DNA from: a virus
Length of the DNA: 41,747 nucleotides
IMG/VR virus record: IMGVR_UViG_3300025645_000154
Location: 1 to 41,747 of that record
Strand: one strand, 5' to 3'
Numbering within the stretch: the stretch's first letter is position 1; every line of letters begins with the position of its first letter. Below are positions 1 through 6,762 of the stretch, in pieces. The notes beneath the pieces were generated by a model. It had not been told where the DNA came from, did not search any database, and saw nothing but the letters and a program-made list of their open reading frames with translations. The translations under genes and the position numbers were made by a program.

Positions 1-536
1 CCTTGGACAAAGCCTTGGAACAAATGAACCTAGGTAACGGCTTATACAAGCAAGCACCTCACATCGGCTTAGATCAAGGTAAAGATTCATATATGAGTCA
101 CGATCAACTAACAGCAATAATCTGCTATCTACATCTTACAGGTCGTAAAGATAAGATCAAAGAGATACTAGCAGCTTTTAAATATGGGATAAGCTATAAC
201 AATGTAGATAACAAGTTTAGACCTTATCACCCTAGAGATTTAATCTTCTATGGTATTATTAAGGGTTCATTTATTGCTTATCTATTCTTACCACTACTGT
301 ACTTGATAACGTTGTTTACTTTCGCTAGAGAGACTAAGGAGAGAAACGGTATTGAGTTTAAAAAGACAGACAGTGAGATACTATATTATATAAGTAGAGA
401 ATGCACTAGTGTATTTAAACCTATTAATTTCATATGTGAGAAACGTGTGAAACAAAGGTTTGGTAGTTGGGACAATCTATTTGATACATATTTTAAGGAT
501 GATAACCATCCAATTAATAATATAACTAATAAATAG
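1..536 (+). CDS. Conserved phage protein of unknown function (3' part; 5' part at 41472)
   Basis: This is the C-terminal part of a gene cut by the window edge. Joined to 41472-41604 across the circle, it gives an uninterrupted 222-residue protein. The part here starts in mid-gene and ends in TAG. A strongly hydrophobic stretch (GSFIAYLFLPLLYLITLF, about residues 88-105 of this part) looks like one membrane segment, followed by a charged, Lys/Asp-rich C-terminus. I recognise no catalytic motif. It lies between the tail fibre gene and a probable virion gene, so a role in the particle or in lysis is possible but unproven. The TTG at position 3 is not the real start: the true ATG is at 41472 behind an AGGAG site. 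Confidence 0.75.
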   Translation, partial: LDKALEQMNLGNGLYKQAPHIGLDQGKDSYMSHDQLTAIICYLHLTGRKDKIKEILAAFKYGISYNNVDNKFRPYHPRDLIFYGIIKGSFIAYLFLPLLYLITLFTFARETKERNGIEFKKTDSEILYYISRECTSVFKPINFICEKRVKQRFGSWDNLFDTYFKDDNHPINNITNK

Positions 537-544
537 GAGGCAGT

Positions 545-1324
545 ATGCCAGAATTTTCAAATGACTTTTTACATAAAGTATCTGCCGGAAAGGTTAAAGG
601 TGCTTCTAATGTTTACAAGTTTGGACAAGCAGAAGTAGGTGGTACTTTCACTACTGTTTCACAAGACTTAACATATAAGACACCTATAGCACCAGTTAGT
701 CTAGAGATAGTCTCAGATAATGCAGGTGACACTGCGTTAGGTCTAGGTGCAAGACAAATGGCTGTATCAGGTATAGCAGCTGATTATACAGAACTTACAG
801 AGATAGTAGAGCTTAATGGTACTACTGCTGTGCCACTACTAAATCAATTTCTTAGAGTATACAGGGTTGCCGTGTGTTGTTCAGGTACATATGCTACAGA
901 AGCAGCCTCTTCACATTTAGGTAACATTACTGTACAAGAGACAGGTGGTGGTGCTGTGTGGGGTAGTTGTCAGACATTCGGTGGTATGGGTATGGGTAGT
1001 TCTCTTATAGGAGCTTTCACTATACCTAAAGATCATACAGCTCATTTAATTAGAATGGTTTTACATTCTGAAACAGCTAAGGCAGTAGATATAGCATATT
1101 TTGTACGTGAAGGTATTGACCAAGTGGTTGCACCTTTTACACCTATGAAAATGTCTAGTCTAGATAGATCACCCGAAGGTGGTACAGTAAGTGTACCTAA
1201 AGGATTATCAAGAGAATTAACAGGACCATGTGACATAGGTTATATGGCTAAGACAGCATCAGGAGCAGGTAATGCAACGGTGTCAGTAGCTTTCGATCTA
1301 TTATTACTTAATAGACACGGATAG
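545..1324 (+). CDS. Hypothetical protein, probable virion component (259 aa)
   Basis: The protein is rich in Gly, Ala, Thr and Val with alternating hydrophobic residues, which suggests a mostly beta-strand fold. There is no signal peptide or membrane segment. ATG 545 follows an AGGAGGCAGT site, 8 bp after the previous stop. Its place after the tail fibre gene and before the holin and terminase genes is where late structural genes lie in T7-like phages. A head or tail decoration role is therefore my inference. I do not recognise the family and see no enzyme motif. Confidence 0.7.
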   Translation: MPEFSNDFLHKVSAGKVKGASNVYKFGQAEVGGTFTTVSQDLTYKTPIAPVSLEIVSDNAGDTALGLGARQMAVSGIAADYTELTEIVELNGTTAVPLLNQFLRVYRVAVCCSGTYATEAASSHLGNITVQETGGGAVWGSCQTFGGMGMGSSLIGAFTIPKDHTAHLIRMVLHSETAKAVDIAYFVREGIDQVVAPFTPMKMSSLDRSPEGGTVSVPKGLSRELTGPCDIGYMAKTASGAGNATVSVAFDLLLLNRHG

Positions 1325-1333
1325 GAGGAGATT

Positions 1334-1546
1334 ATGAGTGGAGACAACCATGATAAGATAATGGATAAACTAGGTGCTATACATACAGATGTAGCAGTAC
1401 TTAAAGAGAAGTTTAAGAAAGTAGATCAATTAGAGACAAGGGTTAACAAGGTAGAAACTAAATTAACATTCCATGATAAGGTAGTAGGTGCTGTTGCATT
1501 AGCATCAGGTATTCTAGTTGCTTTAATTAAATATGGAAAACTATAG
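1334..1546 (+). CDS. Small coiled-coil membrane protein, holin/haemolysin XhlA-like
   Basis: The 70-residue protein has a charged, heptad-like N-terminal half (about residues 5-45) and one hydrophobic segment near residues 50-66 (VVGAVALASGILVALIK), ending in a short basic tail. A coiled coil plus a single C-terminal membrane span is the layout of XhlA-type lysis accessory proteins. ATG follows AGGAGGAGATT. It precedes another membrane protein (1888-2262) and the terminase genes, the usual place of the T7 holin gene. The lysis role is inferred from topology and position only. Confidence 0.6.
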   Translation: MSGDNHDKIMDKLGAIHTDVAVLKEKFKKVDQLETRVNKVETKLTFHDKVVGAVALASGILVALIKYGKL

Positions 1547-1555
1547 GGGGTAATT

Positions 1556-1876
1556 ATGTTACAGAAAGAAACAACATTAGCAATTGCAGTATCAACAACT
1601 GAGACTGAAGCACATGCTATCGACTTCGATGGTGAGAGACTAGAAACTACCAAAGCAGGTGAGAGAGACTTTGCTTTCTCTGTAAATGGTACAGCAGCTA
1701 CATACACAGTACAAACATCATTAGATGGTACTAATTGGGTAGACTTCGATGCAGGTACAGCTATTGGTTTAGGTGTGTACACTATCATCAGAGCAAATGA
1801 TGTACTAGCTAATTACATTAGACTTAAATCTAGTGTAGCAACTACAGCAGTAGTAACCTTTATTGCAAGAAAATAA
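1556..1876 (+). CDS. Hypothetical beta-rich protein (106 aa)
   Basis: This is a short, Thr/Ala/Val-rich protein with regular alternation of polar and hydrophobic residues. A segment reading YTVQTSLDGTNWVDFD resembles the sandwich-fold repeat seen in many phage decoration and fibre proteins. It has no signal peptide or catalytic motif. Start is the ATG after an AGGGGGTAATT site that overlaps the previous stop region. It sits between two membrane-protein genes in the late cluster. Capsid decoration or a tail accessory role is possible; function is unknown. Confidence 0.65.
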   Translation: MLQKETTLAIAVSTTETEAHAIDFDGERLETTKAGERDFAFSVNGTAATYTVQTSLDGTNWVDFDAGTAIGLGVYTIIRANDVLANYIRLKSSVATTAVVTFIARK

Positions 1877-1887
1877 TAGGAGTTAAA

Positions 1888-2262
1888 ATGTTAAATTCTA
1901 TTCTAGGAATTATTAACAAGTTTATTCCAGATCAAGATGAAGCAGGTAGAGTTGCTGTCAGTCTGGAAAAAGAGTTTACAAAACAGATGGAAATGCAACA
2001 CAGTATTATCCAAGCAGAGACAGCTAATGGTTCTGGTAAGTGGAGAGTACGACTAATGTATATGTGTATGATAATGGTATCTGCACATTTCATTATGTAT
2101 GATGTAATACCATATATAAGAACAGCATTTGATTTAAACTTTTATACACCTCAAGCACCAGAATCAGCAGAGCTATGGTCTTTTCTAAAGATTGGAGTCG
2201 GTGGTTACATAGGGTCACGTGGTGTTGAGAAATCAATTGCATGGTTCAAAGGGAAGAAGTAA
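1888..2262 (+). CDS. Probable holin, three-TM gene-transfer-agent type
   Basis: A 124-residue membrane protein with hydrophobic segments near residues 53-71 (LMYMCMIMVSAHFIMYDVI) and 97-112, and a Lys-rich C-terminus (GVEKSIAWFKGKK). The N-terminal helix, central membrane spans and basic tail fit the phage 3TM holin family, which lets endolysin or virion hydrolases reach the wall. AGGAGTTAAA precedes ATG 1888. Its TAA overlaps the ATG of the small terminase gene (TAATG), so the two are translationally coupled. This matches T7, where holin 17.5 precedes terminase small subunit 18. Confidence 0.72.
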   Translation: MLNSILGIINKFIPDQDEAGRVAVSLEKEFTKQMEMQHSIIQAETANGSGKWRVRLMYMCMIMVSAHFIMYDVIPYIRTAFDLNFYTPQAPESAELWSFLKIGVGGYIGSRGVEKSIAWFKGKK

Positions 2263-2510
2263 TGAGTAAATCAAACAAAGCTAATGAAGATATACTTAAT
2301 AGTCTTCACTTGATGACAGCGGAAGTCATCGCAAAGATGTTTAAAGAAGCACAAGGTGAACCTGAGTTAATGCTTAAGGTCATCAGAGAGGCACGAGGTT
2401 TCCTCAAGGATAACAACGTGTCAGCAGATATAACAAGTAACAGACCAATGCAACAGATAGAGCAAGAGGTCAAAGTTGCTGAACTACCTTTCGAGGTTGA
2501 AGAGGATTAA
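2262..2510 (+). CDS. Terminase small subunit (DNA maturase A)
   Basis: The 82-residue acidic protein lies directly before the large terminase gene, the position of T7 gene 18. It would recognise the concatemer and regulate the ATPase/nuclease of the large subunit. I chose ATG 2262 because it overlaps the preceding stop (TAATG); an earlier in-frame ATG at 2241 lies deep inside the holin gene. A helical region (about residues 8-50) and an acidic C-terminal tail (EVEED) can be seen. The call rests mainly on size and position. Confidence 0.75.
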   Translation: MSKSNKANEDILNSLHLMTAEVIAKMFKEAQGEPELMLKVIREARGFLKDNNVSADITSNRPMQQIEQEVKVAELPFEVEED

Positions 2511-2512
2511 TT

Positions 2513-4222
2513 ATGTACTCAGAAAAATACATAGAAGCGTTAAAGAAAGATTTTAGGAACTTTGCTGCACATATTTGGATGGAGCTAGACCTACCACCCT
2601 TAACACCTGTACAGAATAGTATGGCTGAATATATACAACATGGTCCAAAGAGATTACAGATTTCGGCATTTAGAGGCTGTGGTAAGTCTTACTTAACTGC
2701 AGCATTTGTCTGTTGGTTATTGTGGAGAGACAATGAGTTAAAGATAATGGTTATATCAGCAGGTAAAGATAGAGCTGATGCTTTTGCTATATTTGTTAGG
2801 AACATGATTAAGGATATTGATTTACTTAAACACATGGAACCTGATAAATCAAAAGGTGAAAGAGCTACTCAGAACATCTTTGATATCAGAGGTTGTAAAG
2901 CATCTGGTTCTCCCTCACTTAAATCTGTCGGGATTAGTGGGCAGTTAACAGGTAGTCGTGCAGATGTTATTATTGCTGATGATATTGAAGTAGTATCAAA
3001 CTCAGCAACGCATGATCTTCGGGAGAAGTTAGCTCGGCTTGTAACAGAGTTTGATGCTGTACTCACACCAAGAGGTCGTATTATTTACTTAGGAACACCT
3101 CAGACAGAGTTGAGTCTCTACAACACGTTATATCAACGTGGTTATGATATGAAGATATGGACAGCTCTAATACCTACAGAGAAAGAAGCTGCAGGTTATG
3201 GTGCTAAGTTGTCTCAGTTTATTAGGGATTTAATGTTAACTATACCTAGTGGTACTACCACAGACCCCAAACGATTCTCGGACTCTGATTTAGCTGAAAG
3301 GAAATTATCCTATGGTCGATCTGGTTTTGCATTACAATTTATGCTAGATACAAGTTTGTCAGATGGTGACAAGTTCCCACTAAAGATAAATGATTTAGTC
3401 ATATCTAATGTAAGTCAAAAATTACCTACTGAAATATATTGGTCTAATAATCCTTTACTTAAATTAAAGGAGCTACCAAATGTTGCAATGGGTGGTCAAA
3501 ACTACTTTGCCCCTGAGACGCTCGATAAGGTGTCTCTAAGCTCTCCTGAGATGTCGGTGATGTCAATAGACCCTTCGGGGCGTGGGAAGGACGAGACAGC
3601 CTATTCTGTGGCTCTCATGCTACATGGTAATATCTTTGTCCCTAAGATTGGTGGATTTAAGGGTGGCTATGAAGATGAGACACTGATAGAGATTTGTAAC
3701 ATAGCGAAAAGATATAAAGTCAATAAGCTTATAGTCGAATCAAACTTTGGTGATGGTATGTTTTCTCAACTACTTAAGCCTCATCTAGGTAGAATATACC
3801 CCTGTGAGATAGAAGAAGTCCGGCAGAACATGCAGAAAGAACTCCGTATTATTGATACCTTAGAACCATTGATGAACCAACATAGACTGATAGTTGACCC
3901 AAGTGTTATACAGGATGACTATGATTCAGCAATGAAGAACTTTGAAACAGATAAGGCATTACAATATATGCTATTCTATCAAATGTCTAGATTATCGAAA
4001 GAACGTGGTTCACTGAAACATGATGATAGATTAGATTCACTTGCTATAGCATGTAAGTACTTTCTAGATATCTTAGACGTAGATCAGTCACTTAGAGCTA
4101 ACCAGTTGAAAGAAGAACAACTCGATGCCTCACTAGATAAATTCGTAGCTGAATGGTATGAAGATAATGGTGGTACGCAAAATCGGGGACTTAAGCTATG
4201 GGATAGATCACGAAAAAGCTAA
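2513..4222 (+). CDS. Terminase large subunit (DNA maturase B, gp19-like)
   Basis: This is the packaging motor: an N-terminal ATPase pumps DNA into the prohead and a C-terminal RNase H-like nuclease cuts the concatemer. Walker A is FRGCGKS (residues 53-59) and Walker B VIIADDIE (about 152-159). The nuclease acids are visible as MSIDPSG (D353), LIVESNFGDG and HDDRLDS (503-509). At 569 residues it is close to T7 gp19. It follows the small subunit with a 2-bp gap. Its stop codon overlaps the conserved upstream part of a phage promoter, so transcription restarts exactly here. Confidence 0.97.
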   Translation: MYSEKYIEALKKDFRNFAAHIWMELDLPPLTPVQNSMAEYIQHGPKRLQISAFRGCGKSYLTAAFVCWLLWRDNELKIMVISAGKDRADAFAIFVRNMIKDIDLLKHMEPDKSKGERATQNIFDIRGCKASGSPSLKSVGISGQLTGSRADVIIADDIEVVSNSATHDLREKLARLVTEFDAVLTPRGRIIYLGTPQTELSLYNTLYQRGYDMKIWTALIPTEKEAAGYGAKLSQFIRDLMLTIPSGTTTDPKRFSDSDLAERKLSYGRSGFALQFMLDTSLSDGDKFPLKINDLVISNVSQKLPTEIYWSNNPLLKLKELPNVAMGGQNYFAPETLDKVSLSSPEMSVMSIDPSGRGKDETAYSVALMLHGNIFVPKIGGFKGGYEDETLIEICNIAKRYKVNKLIVESNFGDGMFSQLLKPHLGRIYPCEIEEVRQNMQKELRIIDTLEPLMNQHRLIVDPSVIQDDYDSAMKNFETDKALQYMLFYQMSRLSKERGSLKHDDRLDSLAIACKYFLDILDVDQSLRANQLKEEQLDASLDKFVAEWYEDNGGTQNRGLKLWDRSRKS

Positions 4223-4260
4223 TGATTACAAACACTTCCAATAGGGTGGACTATAGAAGA
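4221..4260 (+). promoter_or_regulatory. Phage RNA polymerase promoter (right/left-end type)
   Basis: This stretch shares the core AGGGTGGACTATAGAAG and an upstream AATGATT block with the two identical copies at 14290 and 14351. The ACTATAG part recalls the initiation end of T7 promoters. It lies at the end of the terminase gene. By analogy with T7 phiOR/phiOL it may serve the genome ends and secondary origin. It has one extra base between the upstream block and core compared with the other copies. Confidence 0.85.
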
Positions 4261-4458
4261 AAGAAAAATGTTACTCTATATACTACCTAGTATATACCTA
4301 GTATACCTAGTAACACCTAGTTATAGCTAGATACTATTCAGTATCCATACTATATACTACCTTCTATATTCCCCCTCTTATTATCATACTGTAATATTAC
4401 GTATATATACATAATATTAGACTACAGTATTACGTATATATACCTAAAAGGAGATATA
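4261..4458. other. AT-rich leader with CTAG repeats and a 16-bp direct repeat
   Basis: No gene is seen here. The first part is a run of CCTAG/ACCTAG units (about 4285-4332). The second holds a perfect direct repeat, TATTACGTATATATAC, at 4395-4410 and 4428-4443, 33 bp apart, just before the ribosome site of the zincin gene. The repeats could bind a regulator or reflect an origin/end region. Confidence 0.7.
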
Positions 4459-4740
4459 ATGTATACAACACCACTTAAAGACCATGTGTATATCATGGGT
4501 ACCCGTATAAAGATCACAATTAGTGACACAGAGTGTTCTGATGCAGAAGCCGATGGTTTGTATGCCTCAGAAGAAATAACGCTTAGAAGCCACTACAAGA
4601 GCTTAGAAGAGTATAGAAGAATATATACCCATGAATGCTTTCATGCTCTCCATGAGTTACTAGGTGTTCAACTGAATACTACAGTAGAGGAGATTATAGC
4701 TCATAGGGTTAGTCATATGATTGCTTATGAGATATTCTAG
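4459..4740 (+). CDS. Small zincin-type metallopeptidase-like protein
   Basis: The 93-residue protein contains HECFH (residues 58-62), a match to the HExxH zinc-binding motif of zincin peptidases, in the helical setting YTHECFHALHELLG. Glu78 or Glu79 downstream could be the third zinc ligand. It lacks a signal peptide, so would act in the host cytoplasm, perhaps cleaving a host or phage protein early in infection. AAAAGGAG precedes ATG 4459. It lies after the end-region promoter and away from other genes, as accessory early genes do. Substrate is unknown. Confidence 0.75.
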   Translation: MYTTPLKDHVYIMGTRIKITISDTECSDAEADGLYASEEITLRSHYKSLEEYRRIYTHECFHALHELLGVQLNTTVEEIIAHRVSHMIAYEIF

Positions 4741-4774
4741 TTTCACTTACTTAGTTCGCTTAATATCCTAGAAC

Positions 4775-4783
4775 TGGTATAAT
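4775..4783 (+). promoter_or_regulatory. Candidate host promoter, extended -10 (TGGTATAAT)
   Basis: A perfect TATAAT preceded by TG one base upstream forms an extended -10 element, with only a poor -35 (TTCGCT) 17 bp upstream. It would drive the micro-peptide genes at 4835 and 4957. This is a sequence match only. Confidence 0.45.
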
Positions 4784-4834
4784 CAAGTGTTATATTAATG
4801 ATTTATACTATATAGGGTATACTCAGGAGGTTAC

Positions 4835-4915
4835 ATGAGATTACTACTATTCTTATTTACATACATATCAGCATTGCTGCTACTAGTTAGTGTATACCTA
4901 AGTATGCTTAATTAG
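4835..4915 (+). CDS. Micro-peptide, single membrane helix (26 aa)
   Basis: A tiny open frame with a strong AGGAGG site 7 bp before its ATG. The peptide is one hydrophobic helix (LLLFLFTYISALLLLVSVYL) with almost nothing else. It would insert in the inner membrane. Function is unknown; small membrane peptides of this kind occur in phage early regions. The strong ribosome site and a neighbouring gene of the same design support it being real. Confidence 0.5.
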   Translation: MRLLLFLFTYISALLLLVSVYLSMLN

Positions 4916-4956
4916 TTCGCTCAATATCCACACCTAGTAACAACAGGAGGTTACAG

Positions 4957-5055
4957 ATGAAATCAAGAGAATCTATTATAGATGCAATATTAACTATCAT
5001 ATTCACTAGCAGCCTGTGCTACTTTGTGGATTCGATATACCATTGTGTTGCATAA
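4957..5055 (+). CDS. Micro-peptide with membrane helix (32 aa)
   Basis: ATG follows the same AGGAGGTTAC ribosome site used by the gene at 4835. After a short charged start (MKSRES) the peptide has a hydrophobic stretch (IIDAILTIIFTSSLCYFV), then ends in Cys-Val-Ala. A single-pass membrane peptide is likely. No family is recognised. A TAGTTCGCT(T/C)AATATCC repeat lies upstream of both this gene region and the -10 element at 4775, suggesting local duplication. Confidence 0.45.
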   Translation: MKSRESIIDAILTIIFTSSLCYFVDSIYHCVA

Positions 5056-5836
5056 TGCAATAATCTCCCTACAGTGAGAACTCGGTGTCACAAAGTGCCA
5101 CTTTCAGGTACTTAGAGAAATCACTCTCACTACAGGGAGAATTTATAAAAATTTCCAACAGGGAGTATATTAAACAAACCCGAGCGAGTTTCCCCCATCG
5201 AACACTTATTTGAAGACCCTAACACCTAGTACCCCCCTCAAACAATTAGTAACACCAAGCAACACCTGTCACCCTACTCTAACAACTGGTGCCACAAGGT
5301 AACACTCGGTGTAGTGGTATGACATTTGTTGTATTAGGTTGACCTACTATGGTTTATTAGTGTTGCAAGGTGCAATCTGGTGTTGCTTGGTGCAACTCTG
5401 TGTCATAATGACATAGCACTATCTTTTTTCAATTGAACACCTAGAACACCTAGGACACCACGTAACACCACGACTACATCAAGTGACACCAATACAAGCA
5501 GCATCTATATAGAGTAGCTTAGAGGTGGTACTGAGAGGCTTAGAGGTGCATACCTAGTGTTACCTAGTGTACATGTAGTAGATACACGTTCCTTTATATA
5601 CATTATTATCAGCAGTGGTACCTAGTGACTACCGCTAACCGCTTGATATCAGACCTGTCAACCACCTAGCACTATGTTTTTTCACCTTTAAGTTACTGAT
5701 ATTATAGGAATAAGTGAAGAAAGTATGTACTAGGGCTAAATATTATTTGACAGCGGTCGATAGGTCTGTTAGTATGATTGTAGACCTTGACTAGCAAATA
5801 GCTACTCATTAAAACACACTAACTAAGGAGTTAAAC
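5056..5836. other. Long repeat-rich non-coding region, candidate site of the genome ends
   Basis: I see no convincing gene. The stretch holds a 16-bp imperfect inverted repeat (TCTCCCTACAGTGAGA at 5064-5079; TCTCACTACAGGGAGA at 5125-5140), many copies of AACACC, ACACCTAG and their complements, a 13-bp palindrome TGTCATAATGACA (near 5402), and a repeated GCACTATSTTTTTTCA (near 5417 and 5680). A host promoter closes it at 5747. In T7 the terminal repeat lies between the terminase and early-promoter regions, so the physical ends are probably here. No terminal repeat can be proved from a collapsed assembly. Confidence 0.6.
5747..5775 (+). promoter_or_regulatory. Strong host sigma70 early promoter
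   Basis: A perfect -35 TTGACA (5747-5752) is followed after 17 bp by TAGTAT (5770-5775), preceded by TG at 5767-5768 as in extended -10 elements. It stands 62 bp before the first well-spaced early gene (5837). It is the best candidate for the equivalent of the T7 A1-A3 promoters, read by host RNA polymerase until the phage enzyme is made. Confidence 0.75.
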
Positions 5837-5998
5837 ATGTGTCATAAATCTTTGAAACTACACCAGACAATCAATAAGGTGGACGTTAGAGGGAAGTTGC
5901 GAGAGAAATCAGCACCTAAACAAAAAGTAACTATTAAACAAATTAAGGTTACTGATGCTGAACGATTTTTCTTGAAACATGAAGATGTATTAAACTAA
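5837..5998 (+). CDS. Small basic early protein (53 aa)
   Basis: This is the first gene after the host promoter. ATG follows AAGGAG at 7 bp spacing. The product is Lys/Gln-rich and soluble (begins MCHKSLKLHQT, ends HEDVLN) without a recognised domain. First-expressed T7-like genes often encode small inhibitors of host defence or takeover factors, and this position invites the same guess. Nothing in the sequence identifies its target. Confidence 0.55.
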   Translation: MCHKSLKLHQTINKVDVRGKLREKSAPKQKVTIKQIKVTDAERFFLKHEDVLN

Positions 5999-6011
5999 AA
6001 CAGGGGTATTT

Positions 6012-6122
6012 ATGAAGAAATTACTATTACTATGTGCCATGCTATTAATATGTGAGGCAATGATATGCGAAACTAACCAAACAGGTGAGCATACGTATAC
6101 CAAAATTGAACGAAACAAGTAA
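6012..6122 (+). CDS. Small protein with hydrophobic N-terminus (36 aa)
   Basis: The ATG stands behind CAGGGGTATTT, a modest ribosome site. The N-terminus (MKKLLLLCAMLLICEAM) is like a signal peptide or membrane anchor with Cys residues; the rest is polar. Its stop codon is followed within two bases by hammerhead ribozyme candidate 1, so self-cleavage would trim its message just after the coding part. Function is unknown. Confidence 0.45.
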   Translation: MKKLLLLCAMLLICEAMICETNQTGEHTYTKIERNK

Positions 6123-6124
6123 GC

Positions 6125-6179
6125 CGAAACGACTCAAATAGGGTCGTCTACACCTAGCGATTAGGGGTGTACTGATGAG
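6125..6179 (+). ncRNA. Hammerhead ribozyme candidate 1 (type II)
   Basis: The core reads GAA (6126-6128), stem III ACGAC/GTCGT (6129-6133/6143-6147), C at the cleavage position (6148), stem I TACACC/GGTGTA (6149-6154/6166-6171), CTGATGA (6172-6178). All conserved core bases of the hammerhead are in the right order, with stem II open. Predicted cleavage is between 6148 and 6149. The weak point is stem II: only C6125-G6179 pairs next to the core. I therefore trust it less than the other two candidates. Confidence 0.75.
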
Positions 6180-6199
6180 TATCGCACTACATTCTAAAA

Positions 6200-6252
6200 C
6201 CTGTCTCGTACACTTGGTAGTCAATCCGTGTACAAGATAAAAGACAGGCGGC
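6200..6252 (+). ncRNA. Structured RNA element A (nested hairpins, GATAAAA loop)
   Basis: CCTGTC (6200-6205) pairs with GACAGG (6243-6248), and inside it GTACAC (6208-6213) with GTGTAC (6228-6233). An asymmetric AAGATAAAA bulge and a following CGGC complete it. The segment AAGATAAAA, then CAGGCGGC, recurs in element B. I cannot assign a known RNA family. The bulge recalls the AUAAAA internal loop of twister ribozymes, but the other twister parts are not convincing. Confidence 0.4.
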
Positions 6253-6322
6253 TTAAGCTCCGAACATGGCTAGATAATGTAACTATCCACGGCTAGTCTA
6301 TGCTTAAGATAAAACAGGCGGC
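6252..6322 (+). ncRNA. Structured RNA element B (long hairpin, repeat of element A tail)
   Basis: CTTAAGC (6252-6258) pairs with GCTTAAG (6302-6308). The loop of about 43 nt contains GATA/TATC and repeated GGCTAG words. It is followed by AAGATAAAACAGGCGGC (6306-6322), the same tail as in element A but lacking GA. Tandem, related structures of this kind suggest duplication of a functional RNA. There is no family match that I know. Confidence 0.35.
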
Positions 6323-6415
6323 ATACTGCATATTCAAACTAATGTTTGAGGTGTAAAACTGCGTTATTGTATGTACGGTATTACTAGGTATAAACTAGCT
6401 AGTGAAAAAAGCAGG

Positions 6416-6595
6416 GGTTTTCCATATGTCACTGATACAATTGAACTCAAACAGGAAAATCGCTGTACAAACAAAAACAGGCGTACTCTATACCACTGAT
6501 AGAAATGAACTCAAGTAGGGGTATGTCTTAGAACAATTAATAACACCTAGTGTTAAGTGGTGCCAACACCATTACTTCAAGTAGGCACTAGGTGT
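6416..6595 (+). ncRNA. Three further hairpins sharing a TCAANYAGG motif
   Basis: Hairpin D pairs GGTTTTCC (6416-6423) with GGAAAATC (6454-6461). Hairpin E pairs ATACC (6491-6494 region) with GGTAT near 6520. Hairpin F pairs ACACCTAGTG (6543-6552) with CACTAGGTGT (6586-6595) around an inner TGGTG/CACCA stem. D and E both contain CACTGATA, five bases, GAACTCAA; D, E and F all have TCAANYAGG just before or at the 3' stem. No gene is seen here. Confidence 0.5.
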
Positions 6596-6601
6596 ATTTA
6601 T

Positions 6602-6653
6602 AACCGAAATACCAACAGGGTATCTTAGTCAATACAGGCTAACTGATGAGGTT
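6602..6653 (+). ncRNA. Hammerhead ribozyme candidate 2 (type II), overlaps a ribosome site
   Basis: Stem II AACC/GGTT (6602-6605/6650-6653), GAA (6606-6608), stem III ATACC/GGTAT (6609-6613/6619-6623), C at 6624, stem I TTAGTC/GGCTAA (6625-6630/6637-6642, one G-U pair), CTGATGA (6643-6649). All conserved core bases fit, with predicted cleavage between 6624 and 6625. The GAGG at 6648-6651, made of the core end and stem II, is also the Shine-Dalgarno of the gene starting at 6658. Folding and translation should therefore exclude each other. Confidence 0.85.
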
Positions 6654-6657
6654 TATT

Positions 6658-6762
6658 ATGGTACAATTTATAATAGGACTAATACTTATGTATTGGTCAG
6701 CTGCTATAGGGTGGTTCTTACTATGTCATACCGTTAGAATAGTAGGTAAACTATGCAAGTAA
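6658..6762 (+). CDS. Micro-protein with one membrane helix (34 aa)
   Basis: The ATG lies 6 bp after GAGG, which is part of the hammerhead at 6602-6653. The product begins MVQFIIGLILMYWSAAIGWF and is mostly a membrane helix, followed by a basic tail (RIVGKLCK). It overlaps the next gene by 10 bp. Function unknown. The ribozyme-borne ribosome site suggests that its synthesis is tied to RNA folding or cleavage. Confidence 0.5.
   Translation: MVQFIIGLILMYWSAAIGWFLLCHTVRIVGKLCK

Noticed and set aside
1-143. Direct terminal repeat at the window ends
   Set aside because: The repeat lies inside a gene whose frame continues across the joint and has two differences; it is an assembly overlap of a circular map, not proof of physical ends.
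1530-1556. Phage promoter at AACTATAGGGGG
   Set aside because: The match is to a stop codon plus ribosome site with no upstream block.
4261-5836. CRISPR array
   Set aside because: Repeats are short, irregular and without uniform spacers; no cas genes.
6200-6322. Twister ribozyme
   Set aside because: The AUAAAA-like bulge fits, but the other conserved bases and pseudoknot partners could not be placed.
6416-6530. Fourth and fifth hammerheads at CTGATA elements
   Set aside because: CTGATA lacks the required CTGATGA core and stems I/III do not form in the right order.
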